From NCBI RefSeq assembly GCF_014633365.1, contig NC_068352.1, forward strand, positions 20,431,310-20,495,309: 64,000 bases of DNA, in the 5' to 3' direction. The translations under genes and the position numbers were made by a program. The first letter of the stretch is position 1. Each line of letters opens with the position of its first letter. The notes under the pieces were generated by a model. That model ran no database searches. It saw only the letters and a program-made list of their open reading frames with translations, and had not been told where the DNA came from. This DNA comes from Diospyros lotus. Taxonomy: Eukaryota > Streptophyta > Magnoliopsida > Ericales > Ebenaceae. Of the stretch, positions 44,351 to 56,690 are shown one piece after another.

Positions 44351-45415
44351 GCTCACGCTGTTGCTTCCCTTTTGGTGATCAGATTGCAACATCACATATT
44401 ATACATAACTTGATTGGGTAGCACATGCGTGGAAGGAAGGAGAAGAATGAAGAAGAAGGAGGCATGCACTATATACATAATATAACATAATATTATATAT
44501 ATATATATATATATATTCTAGACACATCTCACCGCCCATCTTCCCTTATATTTGAGCAATTCAATGCACGTCCCAGTGTTGAAAAATTCTACCAGCTTCT
44601 TTCATCTTTAACTCCTCTTACATATAATATAATAATTATTATATTAGCATATAGATAATATATATGTATGCAACTATGCACCGCAACCCCACAATTCCCA
44701 ATTGCTCAAAGTTCCTTCATCTTCTCTTCTCTTACATATAATTATAATATAATAATGCGTCCAAGGCTCTAGAGTTTTCGCTTCCTTCATTTTCTCATTT
44801 CCTTAATTTTAACACAGTATATATATGTTATTAATATAATAATATATATTACATATTTATATACATGTGTGCAAGTTATGCACGTCAACCCACTTCTAGA
44901 TTGCCTTCTTTTTTCCTTTATTAATCTGAATATAATATCATATATTAATTATACATAATTTATATACATTAAATTGGCAGCTCACGGAGGAGAATAGAAG
45001 AGTGGAGAAGGACCCCTTAACGCGTTTAATGCGCTGAAAACTTCCAGCTACCTCCACCACCTCCTCCTCCTCTCTTTGTTACAAATAAGATAATATAATT
45101 TACTATATGCAGTACATGGCTATACCACTACCTGATTGCCTTCACTTTCTTATTGTTTTAATATGATTATAATATATGCTAACTTTATTTATATATCATC
45201 ATGTACATGGATCAGCCTCACTTATATATATATATATATATATACACTATGCTTCTTGCCACCCCATTTCCAGATTATCCTCTTATTCCCTTTAGCTTTA
45301 TTATTTTATTTCTCTTTTTAATATACCACGTTCTAAACACAAATTATTATAACATTAGTATTTTTATCAACCTTATCGTTTACTGTCCTAAATCCATTAA
45401 CGAGTCGTTACATTC

Positions 45416-48400
45416 TTAGTTTCTTTCTTTTCTTTTTCTTGTCCAATGCACATTTTCACTTACATCAATTGAGTTGGAAGCTTGAAATTTGAGTGGGAAT
45501 GATGCATTTTGAGAACTGATTTCAAATGTTTGATTTGCATCATCAATGTCATCATCCTTTTGAAATAAGAAATCATATGAATCACAAGGCTGTGTTTTTG
45601 TAACTACATGCCATCCTTTGATGCAATTGTCATCCATATAAAGTACTTGAGATGCTTGATTGGCTAGTACAAAGTGATAATTAGATTTCAAAAATCAGCA
45701 TCGGTTAATGGATATGAATCCATATTTATTGATCTTGATGCCTTTATCTGTATCATGAACATCAAACTATTTGCATCGAAATGCTACTACTTTATTGTTA
45801 TCAAGATATTGTAACTCAATTACTTCAGTCAAAATGCCATAATAGTCTATTTCATCCATCTCATTTCCTGTATCACCACGTACAACTACTTCATTATTTT
45901 GTATTGTTAATTTTTTATCATAGTCTTTGACGTGAAACCTATACCCATTGACAATGTAATCATTGTAAAATGTCATATTTTTTAATGGCCCATGGGACAA
46001 TGACAACATGCTCTCATCCATGCTACTTTGATCTTGACTATGTAATCTTGCAACCTACAAATCAATTATTTTTAGTGAATTCACATGTACTAACAGAAAG
46101 CATAAAAAGAATCACGATGCACTTACCCTAAACTTAAACCATTTAGTAAAATTTATATTCCATTCTTGCTTGGATAGTTGTAAGGCTGTTGTTGATTGAA
46201 TTCTAGAATACCCCCTATAAATGTAAAATACTTGTTCAAATCCAGTATAACAAAGTTAAAAGCAAGTGTTATTAAGATTAAAGTTGGATCTTACTCAATA
46301 AATGGCTAAACTTCGCTACAATTCCTTAGAATATATATATATATATCTGTGTGTGTGTGTGCGCTTCGATCCACTCATTATTTTCTAGATCACGGGTAAT
46401 TCCAGCTCCCAAAGGTCTCCCTTGTTGGTTGAATACAAGTGAACCTCCATTGTGCAGATCACCCTCGTAATTTTTATCAAGCCGATTAAACTTTGTCTCC
46501 ATGCTATAAAAGTACCTTGAACAAAGCATCATGCACTCACTAGCAATGAATCCTTCAGCAATTGAGCCTTTTACGTGCATTTTTTTATGGACAAAGGATT
46601 TCAAATTGTATAAATATCTCTCCATAGGGTACATCCATCAATACTATATGAGCCCATCGACCTTAACCTTATTTTCCAAATGTACCGGCAAGTGCTCCAT
46701 TACATTAAAGAAAGATGGAAGAAAGATCATTTCCAACTTGCAGAAAGTGACAAAAATTTAAGATTCAATTTGCTCTATTTCTTTCACCTTTAATGCCTTA
46801 TCACTCAATATCTTGAAAAACAAAGACAATTCAATGAGTTCCTTGCATACATCATTAGGAACGATGCCACATAATGCAATAGGAAGTATGTGCTGAATAA
46901 GAACATGACAATCATGGCTCTTCAAACCAATAATTTTGTGGTCTTTGAGGCTAACACATTGAGATATGTTGGATGAAAATCCATCAAGAACCCTTAATTT
47001 TTTTAAAAAATAAAAGGAATGCATCATTTTGCTTCGGAGACAAAACATAACTTGCAGGTGGTAACAAAACTTAGTCCCCTTGTACAATTGGGAGTAGCTC
47101 TAGTCGTATTCCCATTGATTTTAAGTCAAGTCGAGACTTTAAGTTGTCTTTAGTCTTTCCCTTAGCATTCACGATAGTTCTAAGAATGTTATCACATATA
47201 TTCTCAATGTGCATTGCATCCAAATTATGTTGGAGCAAAAGTGTACTCCAATATGGAAGCTTGAAGAATATACTATTTTTTTTCCAATTATCACCCATAT
47301 TTTCATGATTTATCTTGGTTTTGAATTGACGAGATTTAGTTAAAGTATTCCCTTCAAGGTCTTGCATTTTCTTAAGAACATCTTCACTAGAAAGTAAGTT
47401 TGGAGCTACCTCTCTTTCCTTTGTACCATCAAATGAAACCCTATCATTTCCCCATTTGTGATTCATAGGCAAATAATGTTGATGACCCATATAACATTGT
47501 TTCCCACCATTAGTAAACATGGTCGAAAAAGTATTCTTGTTACAATAAAGACATGCAAATTTTTCTTTTGTAGTCCATCCAAATAAAATCCAATAAGTAG
47601 GGAAGTCATTGATCATCCACATCAAAGTTGCATTCATCGTAAGATTTTGACGTGTTGACACATCAAAGGTTTCAACAGCCAATTCCCACAGCTTCTTTAA
47701 TTCATCTATCAAAGGTTGGAGGTAAGTATCAATTGCATCCCTTGGTCCATTTGGTCCTAGGATAAGCATTAATAGAAGGAAATTAGAAGGCTTCATGCAA
47801 ACCCAAGGCTTCACATAATATGGAATAAGCACTACTGGCCATATAGCATACGGTGTTCTTGATTTGAAAAAGGTTGAAAGCCATCACTAGCAAGACCAAC
47901 TCTAACATTATGAGGGTTTGAGGCAAAGATTGAATGGAGTTTACCAAAACCCTTCCATGCCATTGAATTGGCTGGGTGTCTTATCACTTCATTATATACT
48001 CTTTTATCAAAATCCGTCCATGCCATTGAATTGCTTGAATGTCTTATCACTCCATCATATACTATTTTATCAAAATGCCATCTCATAGAATAGGTTTTCT
48101 TGGAAGATATAAACAACCATTGAAGTCCTGGAGTCGTGGCTTTAATGGAAAGTAACGTAGAGTTTTTACTAGTATTTTTCTGTCATTTCTTTTCATCTTA
48201 ACTTCTCCACTACTATAATCTTTCTTTCATCAAGAAGCACCACATACCTTGCAATAGTCACATCCATTGTCTGTCTTCCAATACAACATGCAATCATCCA
48301 CACAAGAGTCATATTTTTCATAAGACAAACCAATGTCATGCAATACCTTTTTGGCATTATAATATGAGTCTAGTAAGAAAGACCCTTTACGTAGGAGTTC

Positions 48401-48590
48401 TTTGAACAATTGCAATAACATAGTGAATGACTTATTACTCTATCGACCAAGACTCTTTACATGTAACAATTTAAGAATTGTAGATGATCTTGAGACTAGC
48501 AAACTAGGATATATTGGTTGTTGAAGGTCATCTATCAACTTATAGAACTGTTTGGCTCCATCATTCGGTTCTATTTTAGAAAAATTTTGG
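45416..48590 (-). pseudogene. CACTA transposase, TNP2/Transposase_21 type, broken
   Basis: Transposase of En/Spm-like elements. Reading from 48590 on the minus strand: PNDGAKQFYKLIDDLQQPIY, SNKSFTMLLQLFKELL, the cysteine pair region CVDDCMLYWKTDNGCDYCKV, then LRYFPLKPRLQ and MRWHFDKIVYDGVIRH. The Transposase_21 core lies at 47071-47870 (GPNGPRDAIDTYLQPLIDEL, KLPYWSTLLLQHNLDAMHIE). DUF4218 follows (HDCHVLIQHILPIALCGIVP, YPMERYLYNLKSFVHKK; 46330-47090), then DUF4216 (DYYGILTEVIELQYLDNN; 45767-46020) to about 45416. Several stops and frame changes interrupt it, and a 63-bp tandem duplication adds 21 residues. A gypsy LTR at 48600 cuts off its N-terminus and another LTR cuts its 3' flank. Confidence 0.9.
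47946..48071 (-). repeat. 63-bp tandem duplication in the TNP2 gene
   Basis: Two 63-bp copies on the minus strand encode FDKIVYDGVIRHSSNSMAWTD and the related FDKRVYNEVIRHPANSMAWKG in one frame. Family members carry this segment once. The copies differ at several sites, so the duplication is old. Confidence 0.8.
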
Positions 48591-48599
48591 GTATTTGAA

Positions 48600-50900
48600 T
48601 GTAACATCATGGTATTTCAAAATCAAATAATAATTATTAATTTATGTATGTGAAGTGATTTATGATTTATTGGAGTTTTGTGGATTTGAATAATTTAATG
48701 GGAGAATTAATTATTATATTTGAGGGTTTAAGGGAAAATATTAATTTATTTTGTTTTAAAGAAATGGGCAAGTAATTGGTAAAATTGGGGTATTAGTGGT
48801 ACTATTAAGGTGGGGTGTGTGGTAATTTTTGAAAATAGCGGGGTTTAGATGTAATTTCTGAAAGTGGTGGTGGAGTCTCAAAATTAAAAATGTGCATATT
48901 ATAGTTGAGAAGGCATGTGTAGAGGGCGGCACGAGCGCGAGGGGGCCAATTGGTGGACGCGGGATCGAGCCATGGCATGCGCATGGGTGAGGGAAAAAGG
49001 GCTAAAATTTTCCAACCAAACCTTGCCCAAAACGGTGCTGCTACTACTGGCAGCCACGTGGCCAGCTTCCAGCCCTTCATTTTGTGACTTAAATGTTTCC
49101 ATTTTGAACACAAATCAAGCAGTAATCGAGCAAGTAGAAGAGGAAAAAATTGGGAAAGAAGAAGAAGCACGAGCAGTAGCAAAACTAGGAAGAAAATCAA
49201 GGGAAATTGAAGGAAGGATTGTATAATTAGAGTTTAAAGAAGCCAAGTAAGATTTAATTTTGCAGCAGAAGTTTACCAAGAATATCATACAATTAGATTT
49301 ATTTTTTACACTATAATCTTATTATTTCTAGATAAAAATATGATTTTGTAGTGTGTGGTCAGGGAGATTGAAATCTCCTATAAAAGGCAAGTCCCATCCT
49401 CTTGTTCTTGTTATTGCTAGCACTATTCACTTTATGCATTTTATTTCCTCTTTTACCCCGATTTGGTCCCAAATTTTATTATTGTGGGTGCTCTTTATCC
49501 CTCTTTAATAAATCCCTATGATTGATTTGTTTGGTTGTGGATTTAAGTTAAATATGGGATGTCTTGGGATATTTATTTTTGAATGCTTATCGGGTATTGA
49601 GTCACCCCTATTTCCTTGGAAATGATGCCATACGTACGAATTTAAGACTAGGTTCTTAGAGGGTTGGCGGGATTTGGTTGTGGTTAAAGATCCTTGCAGA
49701 TGGGAGTTGTTGTAATAGGGTGCAGGAGCCATTGATTGGTGAGGTGACATGTCTATTGATTGGTGACTTTGGAGCGAACCATCAACTAGGCCGATGCCAA
49801 CTGTCATCAATTGCTCTTAGTCATGGATTTTCGACCAGTGCTTGGTCGCTATTGATCGACTCTTTCATTATGTGACATACCGCATGGTTTTGTAGTGCAT
49901 GAGATTGGGCTTGCATCATTGGGGGAAACATAAGTTATGTGTGTTTGGGCACGCACATCCTAGAATGACTAGGGGCACATTGTATCACGTTTATGCTTAC
50001 TACGCCATTGCATATATTATTTGTTGCATTGCATGGTTATGTTATGTTATGTTATGTGGTGGTATGGAGTTGACCCTCGATAGCTATGAGTGGAGCTCGG
50101 CTTCAAGTAGCTTTGACTCAAGAACTCCCTCATGTGTTGTATGGAGTTGACCCTCGATAGCTATGAGTGGAGCTCGGCTTCAAGTAGCTATGACTTAAGA
50201 ACTCTCTCATGTGTTGTATGGAGTTGACCCTCGATAGCTATGAGTGGAGCTCGGCTCGGGTAGCTATGACTCGAGAAATCTGGCAAGTGGATTATGTTAT
50301 GAGGGTCTCGGGCTCATGTAGCTTATGCTAGCCAGTCATGGCTACGATAGGTTTGTATACCGGGACTTGGGTGCTAAGTTGTGCATTTCTTATGTGGGCT
50401 CCAATGACCATTATGTGCATTGGTATATTTATGTTGAACACTAAATATCTTGGTGCATGGCATGATATGACATTATCATTCATAGTACAACATTTTTGTA
50501 GGGGTGTATTTTGGGTGAGAGATAAGTCCCTAGCCTTATCATTATTTTTCCTATTATGCTTGTTGCACCTTGTGGTTCACCTTGTTTTAACATCATTCTA
50601 GGTATGGGAACTAATGTCACAAATGGGCCTTATGGCTTGTTGTTCTTTAGGTGGCTAGGTGTACAAGACAATCCCAACAGAAAAGATCTTTGGGAGTGAG
50701 TTGTAGATAGGGGCTTAAATGTTGTGTTTTGTTAGATTTGATTAGTTGATACTTTGTTGTGTATGAAAAATCCCCTGAGATGTGTATTTATAATTTTCTT
50801 GCTTCCATTGTTGTATATTTGTAGGGAAAAATTTCAACCTACATATTTGAGCTATCAGAGTGTGTATGAAGAAAAATTGAGAAATTTTTAAGGCGTTACA
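48600..50900 (+). repeat. Ty3/gypsy 5' LTR, 2.3 kb
   Basis: Begins TGTAACATCATGG and ends TAAGGCGTTACA; a primer-binding site follows directly, so this is a 5' LTR in plus orientation. It contains a 77-bp tandem repeat (50062-50290). It is inserted in the TNP2 gene. No matching 3' LTR was found downstream. Confidence 0.8.
50062..50290. repeat. 77-bp tandem repeat, three copies, in the gypsy LTR
   Basis: Units start GTATGGAGTTGACCCTCG at 50062, 50139 and 50216, exactly 77 bases apart, with only a few differences among them. Confidence 0.9.
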
Positions 50901-50902
50901 GT

Positions 50903-50914
50903 TGGTATCAGAAT
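50903..50914 (+). other. Gypsy primer-binding site
   Basis: TGGTATCAGAAT lies two bases after the LTR, matching the initiator tRNA-Met complement TGGTATCAGAGC apart from the last bases. Confidence 0.8.
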
Positions 50915-52662
50915 AAGGTCAGCAATTGTCTCTGCACACATAGGGGTGTCTAGTGGTGTCTAGGCTGCGCTAACAACTGGGTATGCGTCTGAATGAAAGT
51001 CACTACCCCCCGATCGTAATCTTAAGTGGGGTAAAATGCCCCCGAGCATAGGTATGAATTATGGAATGGGTTAATTATAGAATATTCTAGTAAGGGGTCA
51101 TATGTTCTAGGGCTTGGTTCTAAGATGAGGAGTGAGATATTTGGTAAGTGATCTAATACTTAACTTTGTGTGCAGACTAGTGATATCCTATCACCTTGGA
51201 TGGATCTGGGAGGACCAAGTTTCGAGTTATCAGACCCGGATCTGGGGGAACTAGACTTAATCTAGTATCCTTAGGAGCATGAGTTGATCTTCGCAATGGG
51301 AGGCAGGCAGGGTAAGGGGGAGCATGTGGTGAGATTCTTGTGGCGCGTGGACCAAGTGTTTTTATTGACCATGTATGAGCACCTGTGGGAGCATTTTGAG
51401 AAGCAGGTACTATTCGTGAGGAAATATATGAATGAGACATGGAGGTAGCTTACTAAGGTGTTGATGCAAGACATGACCATTCGATATCATTACGAGGGTT
51501 TTTCCTGCGTTGTGGAGTAGCATGCAAAGATGTGGGACCCAAGTCGGGTGCAACCTCGTGGCTCGACAAGAGCCGAGCTAGAGTTTCCATCCAACATCGA
51601 GATGTGGGCTCTGACTTTCCTAGAAGGAGAGCCAATAAAGCTTAGTTCGAGTGTAGGTGGCAATGAAGATTTGGCTTACTTGCTAGATGAGGCCGTGTCC
51701 TAAGCAGAGGGTGACAAGAGGAGCACCACTTAGCAAGAGTATGCCCATGCTAGTAAAAGAGAAATCGTGAGATGTTAAATTGAAATTTAAGAATGGCATG
51801 AGTATGTATTTTCTTTTGGTCAATGGCATGGGAGTGAATAGCTGTTGTATAGTGCATATGCAAATGAATAAAATTAAAGTTTTGTATTTACTCTCTTTGG
51901 GCATGTGCAATTGCTTTGGAATATGTATGGAAATTGGTAAGGTATGGGCCTTATACGTGATATTTGTGATATGCTATGATTGTATTAAAAGTGTTGAAAA
52001 TGACCTGTGTATGAGTTGGGTGAAGTACTAGGATGTAATGGTATAGAGTAATGTTTTGGATGGATACATGGAATATACTCATGATGCGTGCCTAGTGCGA
52101 TCTAGGGCATGGGATACTTGCCTGAGGAAATCAGTGTGTGTGAAGCTACGTCTCGTGATGCTAGTTCGATGTGGTTCTGACCCGTGATTAGACGTTGGTC
52201 CTTATGATGATATGATAAAATTGTTAATATAAAAGAAATCATAAGTGAGTGGCAAGTATTAATGAGTATGATTATGAGAATAAGGTATGATTGAATATAA
52301 GCATTTTCATAAAATAGTTAGGACATATGACCACGTGTAGGTGGAAGTGTTACAGGATATTATTGTTAACTTGCTTGGTTATTATTATCTGTGGGTGTGT
52401 ATGCGTGTATGCTTATGGGTAGTTGTAAAGGAAAGGGTGAAGCAATAGCAAGGCATAGTGGGTAGTCGACTATTGGTAAGGGAATTGTTGGCCAGTCGCA
52501 AACGATCACCCATTCTCTTTCCATTTGTTAGTGGTTTTGTTGGGCTCAGTATCTGTTATGTGAAGTAATGAAAAATTACATGTCTTGTATTGGGAAGCTA
52601 AAATGGATGATAGTTGATGTACACTTAAAGGATCGAATAGATGAAATATAATAGAGTAGAAT
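50915..52662 (+). mobile_element. Decayed 5' internal region of the plus-strand gypsy element
   Basis: Follows the primer-binding site. A frame from about 51297 (MGGRQGKGEHVV) could be a gag remnant, but I see no clear gag motif and stops are frequent. It ends where a Cassandra LTR begins. Presence of pol remnants further on (54.3-56.7 kb) supports its being gypsy interior. Confidence 0.5.
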
Positions 52663-53079
52663 TGTAACATCCCGCATCGAACGATAGGAAGGACCAGAAC
52701 AACTTACCTTAACGGGCCTATGCGAACTTCCCAGGGGGTCACCCATCCTTGAGCTTCCCCAGCTCAAGAACGCTTAACCCGAGAGTTCTTTGCTTATATT
52801 TAGCCTAAAAGGTATCTAGTTAGTGTTATTTTCTTCCTTACTTATCCTCGATATATACTGCCCTTCTCTGGGCTCTTGGGGTATTACATTCTCCCCTTCC
52901 CCTTAAGCACATGACGTTCTCGTCATGCGACCTTACAACTGGTCACAAATCTTCTCCCTTAGGGGGTTGCCATCCTAGAAGCCTGTTAGAAGCTGCTTCT
53001 TGCACAGGCCCTTGAACCTTAGCGGCACTCCCCGCCCTCATCGGACCACCTTCAGTAAGGGTCGGCTCTGATACCAAAC
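52663..53079 (-). mobile_element. Cassandra-type TRIM, one LTR and internal region, fused to a gypsy LTR
   Basis: 52663-52888 is a 226-bp LTR starting TGTAACATCCCGCATCG and ending GGGGTATTACA, nearly the same as the LTRs at 57145 and 57559. Read on the minus strand it holds the 5S-rRNA-like block (TTAAGCGTGCTTGAG, GGATGGGTGACCCCC, TGGGAAGTT). 52889-53063 matches the complete internal region of the other copy. At 53064-53076 the primer-binding complement GGCTCTGATACCA is perfect. The second Cassandra LTR is absent: after AAC a gypsy LTR begins at 53080. Confidence 0.85.
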
Positions 53080-54260
53080 TGTCAAGGCCCGCTTCCAGAT
53101 ATACCTGCTAGCATAGGACATCTGAAAGAAGGTCCTTCCAAAATGGAATACAGAAACTAACATAACCCAAAAACTTCATATTATAAACGGGTTCACTCCT
53201 ATTATGAGTAATAATCATTCATACAACATTTTTTAAGGCTTTAAAACCCATACACTTTTCAAAATAAACAAGGGCACCAACAAGATAGAAAAATAAATAA
53301 CCTTCGACACAGGCCCTCTACACAAATCCCAAAATCATTAGGTAAGGGGAAGATCTCTGTACACGTCTAAAATCCACTTCAAACCCCACTAGACTCCCAT
53401 TCTGCTATAGATTTTCCCTTACTTGGAATGATGACAAACAAATAAGTGAGCCACAAGGCTTAACAAACATAAATATAGCAAAGGGAATAAGATAGATGAA
53501 TCCCTGAAGGCATGCATAAGATAAGAGTCAAGGGAAGACTATTACCAGACATTTAAAAATAAATCTTTTGATCATACCTTCCTCATTGATAATACCTTAG
53601 AAATTGGTATTTCTTCACTTAACAACAATGCACACATTTAATTCATAGAGTGATATTCACACAATTTACGCAATGGCATAACACTCTTTTTCCATACATG
53701 ACTCATAGCAAGAAGCCATCAATCCATGCTCATGCTACATTATATAATGATAGAAATACATGCGCCACTTTGGCCCTCTAGGCCTCCACATCCATGAGAC
53801 TATGTGAATACATATATAGCAAAATTCATCAACCACCCACAGTGGCAAGAGCATCACCTACCGAGTTTATGGCCACCTCACCCGGGTTAGGCGGTCAATG
53901 GGATATCCCATCTCACACTTGTGGAACTTAACCTCCATGTCAAAATAATAATAATAGGCGCAAAGATAATGATAACAATGCATCACACAAGATAAGAGAT
54001 TTATGTGGACATGCCAACTAAAATCATTACTTAACAACTTCCCAAAACGTGATTGTTATAGTTACTATAGATTTAGGAAAGTCGTAACTGAATCAAACCA
54101 TATCCAAAGTATATGATATTATATATCAAATCAAAGCCTCAAAGTCTAGTTTATGACGCTTCAAACGGATCACAATTTCGAGTTCTACATCAAAAGTTAT
54201 GGCCAAAACAGCAAAGAACGCGCAGTGTAGTCATGTCTTAGCTCAAGTCAACTTGGATAG
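53080..54260 (-). mobile_element. Truncated gypsy-type LTR joined to the Cassandra internal region
   Basis: Begins TGTCAAGGCCCGCTTCCAG and follows the family seen at 37304 and 56738: CTGCTAGCATAGGACATC, TTACTTGGAATGATG, TATATGATATTATATATC, CATCAAAAGTTATGG. It breaks off near 54260, about 1.2 kb into the LTR, where plus-strand gypsy internal sequence resumes. In minus orientation it would be the 5' LTR of the chimera. Confidence 0.75.
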
Positions 54261-56690
54261 TCAGAGGACTATAGGTTTCCAAAGTGTTGAAAAGAATAGA
54301 TGAGAGGAAAAGTAAGCGAAATTGGATAGTTAAGGGTAAAATGCTCCCATGTGGAATGGTCAAGTTGGCTAAGGAAGTAAGGAACCTCAAGTGGAGTTGG
54401 AAATTAATGTATGTAGGGTAATACCTAATGACAGTTTATATGTAGAGATGGAATTGAAGGGATTAACTATAAAAGTGAATGTTAATATGCGCTACCGAAT
54501 TTGTGATATTAGAGTTGAAAGATGGTGATGTAAGGAATGTAATATGCTAGTGCGGTTATATGTTATGTAAAAATGTAGGCATTAAAGTCTGTATGTTATG
54601 TACAAAGGTGAAATGAATTGGAGGTTTGTGTCTGAATAGCCTCAATGTGGTTTGAGGATGATTGTTACATGACATTTTGGTATTTACTTGAGTGAGGAAT
54701 AGGTAGTGTGTTGGGAAATGAGGTTATATTATGCTATTGATAAACTCTCAATCATTGAAGATTTAGAATACCAGCTTAATTCTGAGTGGGGAATTATTGT
54801 TCCAATGACAAGTATAGTCAAATTTTAGGAGAAAACAATCAATTAAGTGAGCGAGACCTGGTGGACAAGGTCTAGGCTACCCAATTGAGGTAGTTATTGG
54901 AAGTTATATTGATAAAACTCAAAAGTGCTGAGTATGGACAAGTGTGGGGAGCATGTCAAGATAGGGAAGAATACTTTGGGTTCATTTCTGGGAAGAGTTA
55001 CCCTCTAAAGTAGAAACTGAGGTTGGCATTGGACTATTGCTTGAGGCCATTAGCTGTTTAGCTTGCCTAAGAGTGTTCCTTAAGGTGCATCTATGATATA
55101 TGTGTGAAAAAAATAGGGATTTAAAAAGGTACAGAGATTGTCGTGCTTGAAATAAGATTATCGTTAGGTATAAATACCCTGTTACCTAGAATAAGTATGG
55201 TAGTTCATCTGATGAGTTTTTGGAAATGCCTTTTGATTTGATAAATATGCCAGTGGCAAGATGGTTGTGAATATTTGATGATATCCTTTGGTTTAACTAC
55301 GTGCTGATGGCATTTATGGATTGCATGAATTGAGTATTCCAACCGTATTTGGTGGAATTTATTATTGACTTCGTTGGTGACACATTAGTTTGCTCACTGA
55401 GTGAGGGAAACTCATCGATAGTATTTGAGGATAACTACGTCCACATCGAGAGATTTATAGGACGCGATGTTTGAAATGTTGCCTATCAATATTTAAGGCC
55501 AGAAGAGAAAATGAGGCGTATTCCCCCTTAGCTATTTGTTAATCAAGTAGGTTGTTTCTATGGTATATACATACAATGGATTGGGAAAAAGGGAATTTTG
55601 TGGAAAATTAATATGGACGTGTCTAGAAGATACTTACTTTGGGAAAATAATATTTTGATGGAATCAAGATATTTACTTCTTATCCCCATACGAGGCATAG
55701 CTGGATCAAGGGGAAAGATAGTTAATTAGTCCACTCGGATAGGTGAATTGAGATCATTAGTGGTGTGCAGTTGGGACAAACCTTAGAGAACGCATCAATA
55801 ATAAGAATTCGCAAGTGTTAAATACTGGAGCTCGTGGATATGTGGTGCTAATGACAACTGACGAAAAGCCGTAGAGAAAGGAAATGTAGAAGGAACATGG
55901 AAATAAGGCAAGTTAAAGAGAAAAAAAAAAAAAAAAAAAACAAAGCAAATAAGCTGAGAAATAGGAGTTTAATTGCAAATGCAAGGTTTGTTAGATAAGG
56001 GTTTAATTTACCCATAAGTGTTCCTTAAGGTATTCTTAGGCCATTTATGAATGGAAGAAAGTATAAATTTAATATGTTCGTTGAACATCTATTTTGAAAA
56101 AGGTCCACACTAAATACCCCTATGTTCTAGACGTGTCCAAGGATTAATGTGTGGTAGAGGTATTGCCAATTAAAGGTATGAATTGAGCACGAGATAGCTT
56201 TAGGGTGGCGTTTAGATTATAATATTAAAATGAGGAATCCTTACTGATGTCTTTTAATGTGATTGATGGTGTGCCTTGAGCTGGTCAAGGTGCTAGTGGT
56301 CATAACATAGCCCAGATAAGATTATAAGTAGAGAGTTGTGTCAAAGTGTAAAGTCAAGTGGTACAATTAATGAGCCTGAATTTGCAGGAAATCTGGATGT
56401 AAACGTAATATCGGATTTGACTTTGTTGTCTCCAATAGCGGCACTAAATGTGATTAGATCTGGAAGTAGGGAACAAGTAGTCAGATAAATTAAGCTTAAT
56501 GCGAAAAAAGGGGTTACAAGATGGCTTGGGAGCCAAGGAAAGTTGAGGTCACTTAAATTAGTGTGGAAGGGAAATTTGACGAGTTGGGAATTGTTAAACT
56601 CTCGGAATCAAGAAAGAAATGAGGTGTGTCTCCCTTAGTAGATTGAATGAGCCAATGAGAATTTCGAGGGTGAAATTCTATTAAGGGGAT
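54261..56690 (+). pseudogene. Ty3/gypsy Pol remnant and polypurine region
   Basis: Heavily decayed coding region of the element whose 5' LTR is at 48600. The reverse transcriptase can still be seen: EFLEMPFDLINMPVA at 55214-55258 (family EFLVMPFGLTNAP), then AFMDCMN, stop, VFQPYLVEFIIDF and VGDTLVCSLSE at 55310-55408. The catalytic (Y/F)xDD is VGD here, so the enzyme would be dead even without the stops. The 3' end has the Tekay/Del-like phrase ATTTCGAGGGTGAAATTCTA followed by TTAAGGGG (56681-56688), the usual lead into the polypurine tract. The expected 3' LTR is absent; a minus-strand LTR of another family starts at 56738. Confidence 0.7.

Larger units (their letters stand above)
36994..45412 (-). 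mobile_element. Old gypsy-type LTR (probably solo) with nested insertions
   Basis: The left end TGTGGGAACCCC is a diverged form of the TGTAGCGG.CC end of the gypsy LTR family in this window; the right end is AACGAGTCGTTACA at 45412. Interior pieces (40256-40530 and 42281-43219) match other family members, for example GCCTACCAAGCTT and the CTTACTTGGAATGA phrase. Subtracting the nested elements leaves about 2.8 kb, one LTR. The flanks ACCTT and TTCTT agree at only 3 of 5 positions, so the duplication is not proven. It splits the CACTA carrier element. Confidence 0.6.

Noticed and set aside
51177..51635. Minus-strand frames near the gypsy primer-binding site
   Set aside because: No motif and opposite to the element orientation; probably chance frames in decayed internal sequence.
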